From: Paracentrotus lividus
Taxonomy: Eukaryota > Echinodermata > Echinoidea > Camarodonta > Echinidae
Assembly: GCA_940671915.1 (NCBI GenBank)
Contig: CALNVZ010003433.1
Location: 24,784,711 to 24,848,710 of the forward strand
Length of the DNA: 64,000 bases
Reading direction: 5' to 3'
Shown here: positions 12,501 to 27,500 of the stretch, piece after piece
Layout: each line of letters starts with the position of its first letter
Numbering within the stretch: the stretch's first letter is position 1
Made by a program: the position numbers and the translations under genes
Notes under the pieces: generated by a model
Told to the model about the DNA's origin: nothing
Databases searched by the model: none
What the model saw: only the letters and a program-made list of their open reading frames with translations

Positions 12501-15500
12501 GGTTTCTTTTTTTGTATGATTGCGACATGCTTGTTTCATGTACAGTGCAGTTACAAACTTAGTATTTTTGCTGATTATTTATACTCTTAGTGGTAGTTTT
12601 AACCATTGCCAAATTTGTTCACTTATAAAATTGACTGGGTTCCCCTCAGAAACGGCTGCCACTTGTGGCACAGCTTTGCCAGATGGCTATTTATGGTCCG
12701 TAACTGCTCAAGTCGCAGCTATCAGGCAATCAGAAGTCTTCTGTAAGTGTAACTTAAACCCAATTGCCCTTAATGTTAATTTAGATAAGATATTAAGCAA
12801 GATCACAAGAAACTGTGAAGACTAAAACTTGTAAATCTCATTACAATATTTTACTGAAAAATGTAAACAATGTAATCAGCATTGAGACAGACCAAGCGCA
12901 GAAAATAATTACAAGCGCCTCTTGAGGCTATTCTTATATATCTGTCAATATGTCAGCGCCCACGAAGTGACCATTGGTTGTATAGATTACAAACATACGT
13001 GCAGTTGGGACAATAATAGAAGTAGCTGACTATGTTAAAGCGCTCGAATTTAACCGTGTGCAGATGTATTCGCAAAGTATTCCCACTGTAATGTTTAACA
13101 CTGTGGAAGACGAGTGGAGAAATGCGCACCTGTCACTGGTACCAATATCTGCGCGCCTCGTCGGTTTGTGCGATCCAATCAAGATATTAACCTCGTATGT
13201 AGGTCCGTGGATTAATATGGCGCCTCTTGCGTAACCACACCCAATCACCTCCACCATGAAACACTCATTGGTATCCAAGCACACATATCATCAAGTCTTC
13301 AAAACCCATTCTTATTTTATTTATCAGCTCTCATATACAGCGTTAAGGGCACCATGACAATTTATTAGACAAGTGATGGGGATATTGTTCCGTCTATTTC
13401 TTGGAAGCACGTCGTCATATAAAATTTTATCAAGCTAATATTAATATAAAAAGTTTCATTCATAATACATTGTGATATTCAGGGATTTGAGGGCATTGGT
13501 ATCGGAAGTATTGTACTTCCTAGCAAAAAAAAATAAAAATAAAAATAAATAAATAAATAAATAAAAAAATAGCAAAAAAGAAATAAAAAAAAAAAATTAA
13601 ATAAAAAAAACAAAAACAATTATATCGTTGTTTATATGACCTTTTCTTAATTTCTTGAAAAGAAAATATTGATATGGAAACGATTTTTTTTCATGTGTTA
13701 TCCTTTTTGCATATATAGGCCTTCTTTACGGAGAAAAATACATTTCTTTTAGATTGTGTGTTTTATTATAAAATAAATGTCGAATTTCAACATTTACAGA
13801 GAATGAGCTTGATTGGTGAAAAGAATCACCAATTAACAGAATAATTAGATTGATTGGTAAAATAACAAAAACGGGACAGTAAACTGTACAAATCGAACAT
13901 GCATGTTTGTCGAGTAAGTTACTCGCTGGTTAAAATGCTTCAAATCATTTTACCGAACTTGTTTAACACAAGGTTAGCTATAGCTTCCAGGGGCGTAGAC
14001 AGCGAGGGGGATGGGGGGGGGGGGGGGGGGGGATGCATCCCCCAACTCAAAAGGTGGGGGGATGGCATGTACAATCATCCCCCCCCACTTTTCACGGGTG
14101 ATATGTATTTTTTTGAAGGCTGAAATGGGCTTTGCAGACTCCTTTTCTTCCACGGAGCTCTAAAAATTTTCGATCGCGCTTCGCGCTCGCATATGATGAT
14201 GATGATGATGATTATTATCTTTATTAAATCTAGATTAATTATTTCTATAACTATTATATATTTATTTATTATCTAGGCCTAAGCCTATACTTATTTTATT
14301 ATTTCCAGAGAAATTATTTTGTTTTTCTTCCTAGAGCTCTATTTCTATTAGTCTATTTACCCTATATGGTTATTTTAATTGTATTCATACTTATAATTGT
14401 ATTTTTAATATAATAATATTTGCAGAGGTGTATTAGAGGTGTAGGACTATGCAGGTCTCGGTATATTTTTGCAGAATAACCCCTTTGTGTGTATAGATAC
14501 AAAAAACACCTCTCGTTTACCTCAAAATTTTCCGCTCGCGCTACACGCTCGCCTGGAATTGTACATTTCCTTAGGAACTTCAGCGCGCAACCCCCTAAAT
14601 CGGCCCTTTTTTTGGCCCTTCTTTGTGTGCATAGATACAAAAAAAAAACCCCCTCTTGTTAACCTAAAAATTTTCCGCTCGAGCTTCGCGCTCGCCTGGA
14701 ATCTTATATATTTGCTGAGGAAATTCGATACAACCCTCAAAATCGGCCTTTTTTACCCCTTCTTTGTGTGTATAGATACAAAGAAAAAACAGGCGTCTCG
14801 TTTACCTCCAAATTTTCCGTTCGCTCTTCGCGCTCGCCGGCGCAACCCCCCCCCCGCGACATTTTTTGCCCCTTGTTTGTGTGTATAGATACAAAAAAAC
14901 ACCTTTCGTTTACCTCAAAATTTTGTGCAATATGAGTCTCTGGACCACGAATCACCCCCCCCCACATTCGAGGACCTGTCTACGTCACTGATAGCTTCAA
15001 CTATTTATTTTTCAATCAGACTCTCGACACAGCCCAACATTCTACTCTGTTTTTAGACTACAGCAGCTAAAAAGGGGAAAACACCCATGAGCACAATTTA
15101 TGTACATTTCAGGACATTCCCCTGAGGGGATGCATGCTTTCTCAGCTCAGCAACCATTACCCCTCCGTGAAACCAAAACACAGAACATGAGCCATGATCG
15201 AGCCACGGTAGTCCAGATACCAACTCTTCCTTTATGACCATCGGTCTCCCCCAAACTCCTGCTATTCCACGACATCCCGTTGCATGGATGCATGCTTTCT
15301 AACCCAAGCAACCATCAACCCATCATGAAACCAAAATACAAAACATGAGCCATGAGTTAAAACGTTTCGTAACCCAGTTACCACATCCACCCATTCCTCC
15401 AAGAACAGCGGTCTCCCCCCATCACCAGGCGGGCATTGCTGGGGAAGATCGGGCGGTGGTAACGGGGTAACGAGGCGAGATGGCGAGTCTGTAGTTAGTA

Positions 15501-18500
15501 TCAACAGATCTCTGTGTCTCTATTTGCTACAAAATGGCAAAGTTTACATGTAGTTTACTGAATGACAACTGCTGAGTATTATCTAACTAGTTGGTTTAAC
15601 TTTTGAGCCAATAAAGATTTCAAACTGGCTTTTATGCATAATTATTATAGAGTCTACTTGTCTCCTTATCTCGTAATTCAGTATTTTGATATAACGGATT
15701 CAATACTAAGTACACAAACTTTTAGTTTATTAAACAAAATCCTGCTTCAATAAAGTTTGAATTCGATTCAAGTAATTCAAAAAAGACCTCATTTATGTTT
15801 GCTACCTTTATATCAAGGGTACAGTAACACAAATCTCTGAATTTTTAACATATTTCTTAGAATGGTTTTAAAATCTTGGACGGTAGAATCTACATGCAAT
15901 GAAGTCACCTTTACACGTGCCATATAGGCATAAGGATGTAAATCACTTTCAAGAAGCCCTTCATCCCGCATGCCAATAAAAAATATACCCATCTACACAC
16001 ATTTACACAATCTTAATTAAAGAAGAGATAATCAAAGTTATGGAGATTGAATACAATCATGACAATAGCAGGTCTAAAGTTTCTTTGTGGATTTCTCTCT
16101 TTTGGAACTTTAATAATTTTGTTCGCGTCCTGTGGTTCTATACCTTCTAATAACACGTTCAATTAAATTTCTAACACTATTCAAAGTCTTGAGATTGTAT
16201 ATTAACAGTATCACACATGTTACTTCCCCATCACTTAAAATGAGAAGGAAGCGAACTGTTTTATTGCTATATTCATCTGCCAAAAGCAAACAAGTAGGAC
16301 AAATTCCAGTCTGTAAATGATCCCTATCTGACATGCCACTCACCAGTGAATAATGACGCCCAATTACCCGCCTTTCTTCTTCCTTTTCCCGCACTCTTCG
16401 CAAGCCTCCGTCGTCAGTTTAGCGCGGAAACAACGGCATGTGGCGCTTTTTAATTCTGCATCGTTCGACCCAAACACCGCATGTCGTGTTTCATTAAAAC
16501 ACTATCCATCATACTCATCTCGATTGGTTTATATTGTCTGTTAAAGGCTCTACATATGACGCGACATCCCTGTACACGTAGATTATGGCATCGCCCCAAG
16601 TCCTGTTTCTTAACCCAGGATGTAACATGGTGATCTTCGTAAAAGAATAATTACTCCCTGGACAATTACCCCGAACTTTTATTGATCTGTTTTGTTTTTT
16701 TTTTAAGTTTCATTTTTTGAATACATTTAAACTGGTCCCTACAGTTTCTTTATATTCTAATACTGAGTGTATTGCAAATCCATTATTTTATGTTGTACTA
16801 CAGTAGGATAAACTATTATCCTTGATTTTAATCCCACACTTTTACTCTCGAATACGCAAACACGTTTATTATTTTTTTTTAAATTGATAATACCCCCGTC
16901 ACACTGGGCTCGTTCCTACTACGTCCTTGCAAATTTTGCAGAACGGCCATAGTCGGTGTGTAAAACTTCTCACGATCTGTTTACGAACTTCATGGACTAG
17001 CTCGGTCGGATTTTCAAAAAAGTGTTCAAAAATATCGGGCGCCTATCTCGTTCTAAAATTTCACGGGGTGGCAACGTACCTGAAACGAGATGGACCTCCT
17101 GCAAACGAAATTGCCGTACTTCAATACAAACGAGCATTGCATTATCATTATCAGCTTGAAGTTGCGAAGACGCATAAGGGCCTGGCAAAAACGGGCTAGG
17201 TTTTTATTTCAGAACATATCAATTCTAATTGTAAACTTAAGGGAAAGAGGGCGCTATCACTCTACTCAAAGCGAACGCGGCCATAGACATTTTGTATTTT
17301 GCACCGTTTTTTCACTTTATTTTCTCGATTATGGCGAGCAACAAATTTTTCAAATAAATGTTCGCTCTGATTAAGGAAGCTAAGATTCTGAATTTTTTAA
17401 TAACAGGAATAACAAATTGGAAAGAAAAAAAAAAAGTTCTGTCACTTGTGTCAATTCGAAAGCCATGTTAGATCAAATTCCTGTACAACATGGCCAATTT
17501 TGCTCTCAAAATAGCTCATTCACTGCATAGTCATCTTCCTCGATGACGCATAATCATATTACAACTTACTGTTCACGCAGTTTTTAAAAGCTTGAATTCT
17601 CAGCTATCCAAAGATGGTACATTCATTTCGATTGGTTAAGAAAAAGTCCTGTCACTTTTAACATTATCACAAAAGAATCTACTCGATGGGTCAATATTTC
17701 CGCACATCACATGCATATCGCATGTGGACGGTGTCTTCTCAAGATGTGACAAGATCACTATTTATATCAATAATAATAATAATAATAATAATAGTGAAAA
17801 CTTATAGAGCGCACACACCGCCCGAGGACGCTCATGGCGCTAGCTCAGCAACAGTTCTCTTTGAGGAATGTATGTTACGAATCAATATTAAAAATACTTA
17901 CAAATAAAAACCAAGATCATAATAATCGTTTGGAACATCAATCTATGTGAAATAAAGATTCTGATTGCAACCATGGCACAATCGTGTTATAGGCTTGCCA
18001 GAATGTCTTTTCCCCCAATCTGGACTGAAGCATCTACCTACGAAAACTCTGATAAAAGTTCAATTATTTCTTTCATGTCCACGAGTAATTTGCTCGAACA
18101 CATCGACGGACAATACCATTCCACCACAGGGAAGTTTTCTTATGCGAGTTTTTGTACGCTAAGTAATAATTGCATGCAGTTGTCAATTGTTCGCTTCCCG
18201 CCGTCAGCGCGGGTTTAGTTGACATTAATATAGAGCCGTATAATTTTCTGCTCCGCTCAGCTGTATTTCCACTAAACTCATTAATGTAACGTTGCGTTTC
18301 CCCTCCTCAACTAATGGACGCGTCTTTAATGCCATACGTTAGATTTACATTTCACGTGGAGTAGAATTGATATGCGGGCGCGCATTTGCGTTCAGCACGT
18401 TCTAGCCACGGATAATAGGGTGTTTTCGCAGAACTACGGAGGAGCTAATCTAGAACGTTAGCATTATGAAAGGCTTCATTTTCAAAATAGCTCAAAACCC

Positions 18501-21500
18501 CAAACCCTCCATACTAATAGTACAACGGAAAGAGGGTATAAAACTGGTATTTGCTAGAAACAGCTGGGAAAGCGTTTAAATTTCGAGATATCGTGTGCAA
18601 AATCGAGCGTTTCCCACAGTTACCGGTGTCAGGTCTCCCGTTCTCAAATCTAGGACGTTAACTTGGGGTGGAATTACGTTTTCCTTGAATCTAGAACGTT
18701 AATTTAGGGTGGCATTACGTTCTCCTTGACCAGCCAATCAGAGAGGGCTTTAATAGGAATGTATACAAGCGCGGCTTCCCGGGCCGACGGGCCCTCCCCC
18801 ATTGTTAAAAACAGAGAGAAGCATATTTTGATTTGACTAATCATAAAGGCTTGGCGGTAAGTTATTTTACGTTCTTTTCATATCAACAGCAGCAATGTTT
18901 GAAGTCAGTTAAATAGACGCATTTGAAACAATAAAACATTGGTATGAAAGAACTGTGTAAACTACCCCGGTATTTAGCCTACGGAAAGAATTCGTATTTC
19001 AACAATATTCGTTGAAAATGCAGCCATTGTCGCCATTCATATCCTTTATGCAAGATGACAAAAGCGGGGCTTGAGCATGTGCTCACATTCCACATACTTC
19101 CTCTTGTCTCTTATACAGTGCGTCCCAAGAAAGAGTAAACCCAACTTTGAGAGCATCATATTAAGATTGTATGTCTTATGTGTTAAAGGATTAGGGATAT
19201 GTATTTATTCATTCTATTACAATGACGAAGAGTAAGGGTGGTATCTCACTTCGCGGAAAATACTTTGAATCTACTTTGAGATGGATTTTACTTTGAGACA
19301 GTTTATGAAAATTGTCGCGGAGACGTCTTGACGACGGAATAAAGTATCGGAGACGTGTGTCATACTTTTTTTCCGTCGCGGAGACGTCTCCACGAAGTGA
19401 CATACCATGCACAGTAATACCAAATTTGTAGGCCTACCTGTTCTATCAAGGATGACTGAGTACTTGGATTTTTGATAACTAGGCCTATGGTAAAAAATAC
19501 TTTCTTCCAAGTTTTGTCACAAGCAACCCTGGCTTCTGAGCATTCATTCATGGTTTTATTCCTTCTGCATGGGTCTATTCATAAGGAACAAAAATATTTA
19601 AAAAAAGACAAATTAATTGCAAGGGTTGCTTTTGCTCAAACTTGGTAATATACTATAAGACAAAATTTCCTATTTTTAAAGCCTAAGTGCTGAGTCATCC
19701 GGTACAAAAAAGTTATACGTTTGGTGTAATCGAATATAGAGTGACTCTTTATTATGAAATAAATATAAAAGTCATAAAACTCTAACATTTCAATTTGACA
19801 GAGGCTTTCAATTTTTTTCTGGGTCGCACTGTATATTATGCGGTGGTCACGACTCGTCGTAGGCTACGGGGCACGTGCCATCAACATAGCCTGCGTTGCA
19901 TGTACAACGCACGCACAGGTCCTGGTCAACTTCAGCGATTCCTGCGTTTCTGTAGTAAGGGTATTGTACAAACTTCCTGCACGTCGTACATGCATTGTAC
20001 CTTCAATGTACCTGTAAGGTACCTCCGCTGCATGAATTTTCTACGAAATCCATCGTAGGGAGTTGCACGTCGAAGGTACGGCGAGTTGTGACCGCCGCAT
20101 AAAAGCAAGGAGGTACAAGCCCTGGAGATTTTGCAAGCGGGGATCGTTTGATCTAGCTTAAAAGCCGCGAGGAGAAAATATGTCGGGCATGTGATTAACT
20201 AGATCTCCCTTGCAGATTGGTAGACAAAAGATGTATACTTGGCTGCGCTCGTAGGGCCACTGTCAAAAGGAGATATTCTTTTGTAATAGAAATTACTTTT
20301 CGCTACCACTTGTCTGAAAGTTGTGAGCAATACACAATGCGTATACATTGCGAAGCAAGCGAAAAGAAATGTCAGAATAATTTCTGACATATAAATCAAA
20401 ATTACTCGACTGGGCACTTGTGGGCACTAGTCTGACATATAGCATCATAATTTCCAATATTCTAACTAGCACATATTCAATTTTCGTCTGCCGGAAATAA
20501 TCGGAAGATTGTTAAAAAGGGGATTTTAGGATGATCATTTTTTTAACCCTTTTCACAAATTTAAGGTGCTGTCATTGAATTTACCCCAATGTCTAGATGT
20601 TATATCGTCGATATATTCATATTTTATCATGTGCTCAATTTTGGCGCTGTTCAGTCAAATGAAAAGTGAAATATAAGCAATGTTCTATTTTATACAAAAT
20701 TCGCTACTCTGTTATCCCCATTAATCTGTCGGCTTTGAGGATCAGACATCAAAGGCAGCATTGAACCTGTATATTCTTTTGTGCGTCTTTAGAAAGTGAC
20801 AGCTGTTTGAATAAATTAGTTACCAGTTGGAACTCCATCTCTCGTACCTCCTTGATAAAAGCCCTATAACAATGAACGTTTTACAATGTCTCACAAGCCA
20901 AAGAGTACGTATGCGGTTACCATTGGAAACTCTTATTCATAGTAATTGGAGAAGATAGAAAACGAGGATTTGCAGGTATTTTGAAAAATAGTGCCCTTTT
21001 TCTGCTAACGTTCTAGATAAGGTCCTCCGTAGTTCAGCGAAAACACCCTAATGACGCAGTAAGAACGAGAAGAACTTTCTCGAGGCCGTTTGGACGAGGT
21101 AAGAACGAGTAAAAACGGATCTTGACGGATTAAAAACGTCCCAGAACTAGTTAGGTCGGGACGAAACGCATTGGAAACGAGTTGGAATTAAATAAGAACG
21201 GGTTGCCACTAACTGGGGAGGGGTTTGGATTGTTTCAGACGGGCTCTGCTTCGTGGAAACGGTCATTTTCACCCGATCTTAACTAGATACAAACGGACTG
21301 CAGACGAGGCAAAGACGTGATGGCCGTGTCATCCAGAAATACTTCGGTCAAATGTACACGTTCTTTTCAGACCAACGGCCGTTTTTCATATTTATTTTTT
21401 AAGTTGTGAGATTTCTCTACTTGCAACAATTAATTGGTGGCAATTAAACAGCTGATCTGTTCGCTTATACTACATCACACTGAACGATTTTTACCATGTT

Positions 21501-24500
21501 ATTGAAATTATTGCAGAACGGGCTTAATCAATGTACACACCGAGTGGACGTACTTGAGACCTATTTCAATCTGCTTAGGACTTTATAGCACGGGCTTGGA
21601 CAGCAAGACATTTCAATTCAGAACGGCATGTCATAATCCCTGTCACACTGAACTGGTTCTCACTACGTTCTTGGAAGTTCTTGGTGAACGGGCTCAATCT
21701 GTTTACGAACTTGGCGAACGGTTCCGAACGGAGGGAACGGACAGGCAGTCCGATTTTTTTTAACATGTTAAAAAAACAATCGGACTGGCTTCCAGTTCTA
21801 AAATTAAACGTAGTGACAACGTTCCTTAAAGGCGGTCCTGCACGAGCCTCGCTAAGCTAAAACGAGGACTGAAGATGCGATTTGTGAGCAAGCCGCCATT
21901 GTTCCACGAATATTCGCGAGAGCATGGCTTAATTTGCAATACGGTTTTTAATGCATAACACAAGCCAGCCAATCGCGATCGAGCTGCGTGTGAGTCCGAT
22001 CAGCGTACAAGCGTGTGTGTGTGTGTGTGTATAGAGCACTGTAAACATGTTCGGATTCTTGAGATGTGTATGCTCGCTGACCTTTCTCGCTTGCACAACT
22101 CTCTCATCATGCATCGAGCAATTGCGAGCTAAGTCGAATCAATGCCGAACAAATTGGCTCATGACTTCGCAGTCGTCGGGCGTTTAGCTTTTCGGTTTTT
22201 GGCCACGACTGCGTAAGAGTCGCACATACGTTGTATGAAATGGGCAGCTTGCGCATGTCGCTTATCTGAATGGCGCTACTGTATTTTGAACTCCCTCTAC
22301 ATATGAGGAAACGTTGCATCTTTAACGGGAAGACTTACTTTGAACGATAAGGGCGTAACTACCGAACATGGTATCTAACTTTATATGCTGCGCATGGACA
22401 CTTAGTGACGGTTTGAACGTGCTACGAAGGTATACACTGTAAAATACAAAAAATTGTATTTTATATAGCAATCTGCTGTCAGCAGAGTCGCCATAAAAAA
22501 AATGATTTAAAAACAGTTTGGTTGTAAATTTTCTCCTGCAAATAATTACATGAGAAATACAAAATATACCATCAGGAATAACACATTTTTGTTCCGTTTT
22601 AACCAAACATTCGCTATAGAACTCTATGATTTTTTTCCCTTTCTTTCATAAATTCTTAGAGGAGAAATTTACAACAAAAAAACGGTTTTTTTTTTTGGGT
22701 GAATTTACAATTTTTTATGGGACTCTGCTGAAGCAGATTTGCTGTAAAATTACAAATTATTTTTTTAAGTGTAGAGTGAACGAGCGGTTTTACTCGGTCT
22801 GAACTGGATGACTAACGTATTGCGGCCGCGATTAATAAGACGAAAATTGTACGTAAGAGGACTATCTTTATTAACTGCCTAGTATGTATTCAAGAAATTA
22901 TTTTTTCAAAGTTATAAAGCCCGTTCAGCTTTTTTTAAAGAAAGGGCTAGGACGTTATAGAATACGTCATGTGAGGGCCCCTTAAAAAAAAGGCGAAGCA
23001 GGAAATCACAATGGCCCCGTATTCTGATAGCTAAGTTTAACTTAACCTAGGTTAAGGGTTAGTTTAACTCCAGCTAACTTTTAAATATTTAACCCTGGGT
23101 TAAAAATTATAGTATTCCGAAGCAAGTTTTGCAGCTAAAATTCAATATCAAAATACATTTTTTAAACCTGGGATTAAATTTTAAAGTAGCCTAGAGTTAA
23201 ACTACACTAAACTAGGGTTAAGTTAAACAGGCTATCAGAATACGGCCATGTGTTTTAATATTCAATAAGAGATATCACAAAGAACGAATTTTACAAATAA
23301 CCAATGTATCAGGAGGGAAAATGTTCTGTGACAGAAAGTATTATGAACAGGCGCTTAATATTTTTATTTGTTTGGTCTCATGAAAAAGTATTTTGTTCTT
23401 TCTTCTTTATATTGTCTACAGGGTGTTTCACGGAGGAAAGTACTCGCTGTCATCTAAGACGGGCAACTGCTGCCTAGATTTCCCTGAATGCACGGAGATG
23501 GCCTCTCCTCTTCGGCTCTCTCATCAGATAAGGATGTTAGCAGAGAGACTAGGCTTCGTCACACAATTGGAAAGTACAAACGCATGCTCAATACATAAAA
23601 GAGCCACTACGGATTGCCCCCTATCAAAATTGGGCCTGCGAGATCCTGTTTCAAATTCAGATATTGTATCCCACGCTGGTAAGCACGACGAAGAACGCGA
23701 AAACACAGTTAAATGTATCAAACATCGTTGAGCGAAATCAATGACTAACCATACTGAATGGAAGGACCATGGTTGTTCTGAAGAAAGAATATAGACCTCA
23801 AAAATTATTCAGTTGCAGTATTGTGAAGTTCTGATATGTTTGTCTTTATAGGTGGATAACCCTTCCTTGGTGGATGTACAAGACCCACTTCACAATGCAC
23901 TCTGGAGTACGATCATGTATTCAAAGCTTCGATGAGGTAATTCCACTATATTGGTATCAATGTAATCATGGTAAATCGCGCTATCCCGATTATAAAACTA
24001 ACACTTCACAAAAGAGTATCAGACACTCACGCACCTCACCAAGTACTTATCATCATTGAAGATGATTTATTCTCGGTCATCATCTTTCCATTGAGAACTC
24101 AGGTTAATAATTTATATAGATCTAGATATATTTTATATTATTACTGCCGACAAGAAAATGTTGTGTTAAATAATCAGCAAGACTCTACCTACAGTTCATT
24201 AAAAACCTTATCTATAAATATAAAAAACGTCAAGCGTATCATAACATCGGTTCGAGTCAGTTCGAACTAACAAAGCTAATATGTGATACGTCTTGTCGAA
24301 ATGAGAAGAAAGTCCGCAGATCAAAATCCGAGTAAATCGACAAACTAGATAAAAAAACTCAAAATTTTGAGGAACTATTTTTTTTATTTTCTGTTCTACA
24401 GCTCATCTTGCCTGTAAAAAAAAATGAGTAAAATGTAACGGGAAAGTGTGTAAAAAAGCAGTTTTCGGCGAGTGTTTTTTCGGTCATACTTTTTTTTCCG

Positions 24501-27500
24501 GACCTACAACGCACGTCACACGCCATTCCCTCCTCCGTTTAGCTCCGCCGCCCTAGCCAACGCAGGCTTGTTTTGACTTCACGTTCATGGTTGTGTGATT
24601 ATTGGCTTTTTGTTTCGTTTTGTGAGCGAATAGCGAACTAAACTCTCTTAGCTTCACCACGTGAATAAGCTGTTTTCATCCGGGATAGGGAGCACGCCAA
24701 CGAAATGTCAAATCATAACAATCGGTGGGGGGGGGGGGGTATGGGGAAACTACTTATTGCTTGACTAGCTATCGGATCCAAATGAATGTTAATTCAGCAT
24801 TTTATTTTAGGGGCCGCGATATCGTTGCCTGATGGGAAATACAAACATCCTAAAACAAATTGGTCCATCAGGGAAACATTAGAAGCACACAAAGAGGGAC
24901 GTGATCAAATACTTCTGATAACAGATTTAGGTTAAGTCTTAAGACCGTAAATGCATTAAATTATAAAATATGGTTTAAAAATGTTATTTGCATTTGTGGA
25001 AACCATGAGCTAAGGGGGGGGGGTGGCAAATCAATCTAGTATAACTGCCGCTGGTGACTCACTTTGGGATACTCTTGAAACACTAAACGCTTAAACAAGT
25101 TTGAGACGAGTGTGAGAACCGTCGCGGAGACGTCTCCGAGACGTCTCTGATCGCGGATACACTGAGACATTCTCGAAACTGCTTGAACAGATTTGCAAAA
25201 CATCTCGAGACTTCTCCTCGACAGAAAAAGACGAATAAACGTTCCGTCGCGAAAAATCGATTCCCTGAGACTCTCCGCTATTTTTTGTAAACAAATTGAA
25301 AATTGTCGCGGAGAATATACTCGGAGACTTCTCGACGGAATAAAGACGGAATACAACTTTTACACGCCGAAGAAACGATCGTTGCGAAGACGTCTGCCGC
25401 TATATACCTTACTTCCTTAACTCGACAAAAGTTCCGTAAGATTACACAAATATAAACTTTAACTTTAATGTTTTAGTTTAAGATTTGTTTTATTAGTTTT
25501 TCCATATTTATATTATATACCCTTTTAATTATTTTTGTCTTTCAGCCCTTGCTCACTATTTGAATATATTATAATAAAGACAAATACTCACACCATAATC
25601 ATGACGTATCTTTAGTTTTTTCAAACCGATCGGACAACTACGCGACACATAGCGTGCCATAATAGAAGAATGGGCAAGAGAGAAACAAAGAGAGGAGAAG
25701 GGAGGCGAGGTGGAGTATTAGATGCCCCCCCCCTATTGTAGCGTCGACGGAGACCGGGCCTAGTTACACATAATGTGTGAACTGACCCCCCCCCGGCCTT
25801 AACGGTAGCCCATTGACCAAAAAATAGCAATCACATCTCAAGGATGTCCAATCAATGGCGTTACATTATTTAATTTGCAAACTCGATCGGAACAAATTAC
25901 CGAGTCACATAGCATGCCAAAGAAGAAAGAGAAGGGCGAAGAGAAACAGAAATAGAGAGAGAGAAGAGAAGAGAGAAAAGAAGAAAGATAGAGGGGATAC
26001 TCTTTTCTACTCTTTATTCATTCATTGGAACTCATAATGGAATTACAGAGTGTGTTGAGTGCAATGTCGAAATGAATAGAAAAATGTAATACGGTAAAAT
26101 TAATAAAAGGGGCTTCTTTAAAGACGGTGAAGGGGCTCAGTGGAGGGGCAATAACAAGAACTGTAAAGGGCGAAAAATATCCGAATAAAGAATCTATTAT
26201 AAAGATTAAAAGTTTAATTACCTGGGAAACCACGAGAAAAAGCTTCAAGGAAAGTGTCCATGAGTCGGAACTCTCCGTGCAAAAAGAAAGAATTTGTTCC
26301 GCGAAGAATAAATAGTATAGCGCCACCGATACGGAGACGGATTCCTTCATAATTGCCGCTGAAAGCGCTCGAGACGTCCTTAAACTTTAAGACCCGTCGC
26401 GGAAACGAAATTTGTATTCTGTCGCGGAGACGTCTCCGCGAGGTGAGAATACACCCATACTACTAGCAATTCTGCAGTTATATACAAAGTAATGTGTAGA
26501 AAGTACTATTTTACTAACACGACGAAACAAATACGATTTACTCTAAATAATTCTCTAAAATATAATATCTCTATATGGTAACAAATTGATCAATAAAGAA
26601 CAGATCGAGCAAATCATTACTTTTATTCATTGTCTTAGCTAACCTAGCCACTCATAAACGTGATCAGAGAAATCAATACATCGTGGAGCCATAATAAATT
26701 TGCCTTATCTACATAATTATAGCAGCTATAATAAAGCTATTTACCGATACAAGACAGCATAGCTGCATATTAGTCTCGATAGACATGTTTAAAGCCAAGA
26801 GCAGATCAAAATGACTCGCTTTAAATGAGTAAGAGTACCGATGGCATCAAGACGCACGCAAAACATCGGGAAAAAACCCCAAAAGGTTTTAAAAAGTTTG
26901 TTTCTAACTAATTTAAGCGCCAGGATGGTCACTTTCTTAAAAGACTGAGCTTTTCTTACAATTAGACATCGGTTTCATTTATTTGACGAAGATATAAAAC
27001 AACTACGCAAATTCCAGCTTTTTTCTGGAAGAGGAACACGCCGTAATTCCGTTGCCTCGATCATGGCCGGACGATCGAGTTGTTCCCTGTATAACCTGAA
27101 TGCAGCCTCCTCATTGGGTCACTCGTCACCTGTAAACAATGGTTGCTAGGCAATTTGATGATTACAGCGTGACAGAGTGTTCTATTTTTCTGCGCGGTAC
27201 AAAGGAGATCAACTGCGCAGACGTTTGCGCGATTTGATTCCAAGGCAAATTCCCTCACGCGTTCAAGGCTAATACTCCACTCATATTTACTTCTTAACAG
27301 TCGGTTATATATCAAAATTCAAGCAATGACAGGGACTATATATCTAATAAAATGATTTCAAACATTGCGACTATCGCTCTTTCGACGTGACGGCACACAT
27401 ATAATAGTGTGCATAATTGTCTTAACTTTATCACTGTAATCTCTTTCTTATCCAAGATCCAGAACTTTCGCGCATTTCTGGCAAGGTATGCCCGATTCAA

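Larger units (their letters stand above)
18416..21050. mobile_element. 2.6-kb element with 48-bp TIRs
   Basis: Ends TAGGGTGTTTTCGCAGAACT and inverse match over 48 bp with three mismatches, each finishing at TCTAGAACGTTAGCA. Target duplication is either TA or AAT; the sequence allows both. Internal TCTAGAACGTTAA words recur near 18650-18700. It contains the mariner-type element at 19116-19831, and no transposase frame is evident. Confidence 0.82.
10579..23421. other. Large RFX6 intron (12.8 kb), dense in mobile elements
   Basis: Separates the DNA-binding-domain exons from the exons that follow. Elements inside it are listed separately: tRNA-like patch, tandem duplications, hAT-type element, 1.1-kb dispersed repeat, 48-bp-TIR element with a nested mariner-type element, and two MITEs near 22.4 and 23.0 kb. 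The GC-rich stretch at 12900-13300 has no recognised content. No other gene is recognised. Confidence 0.65.

Noticed and set aside
14469..14888. 139-codon open frame with repeated FVCIDTK peptides, plus reverse-strand frames over the same place
   Set aside because: The peptide repeats mirror the tandem DNA units inside the hAT-type element and exist on both strands; no coding evidence.
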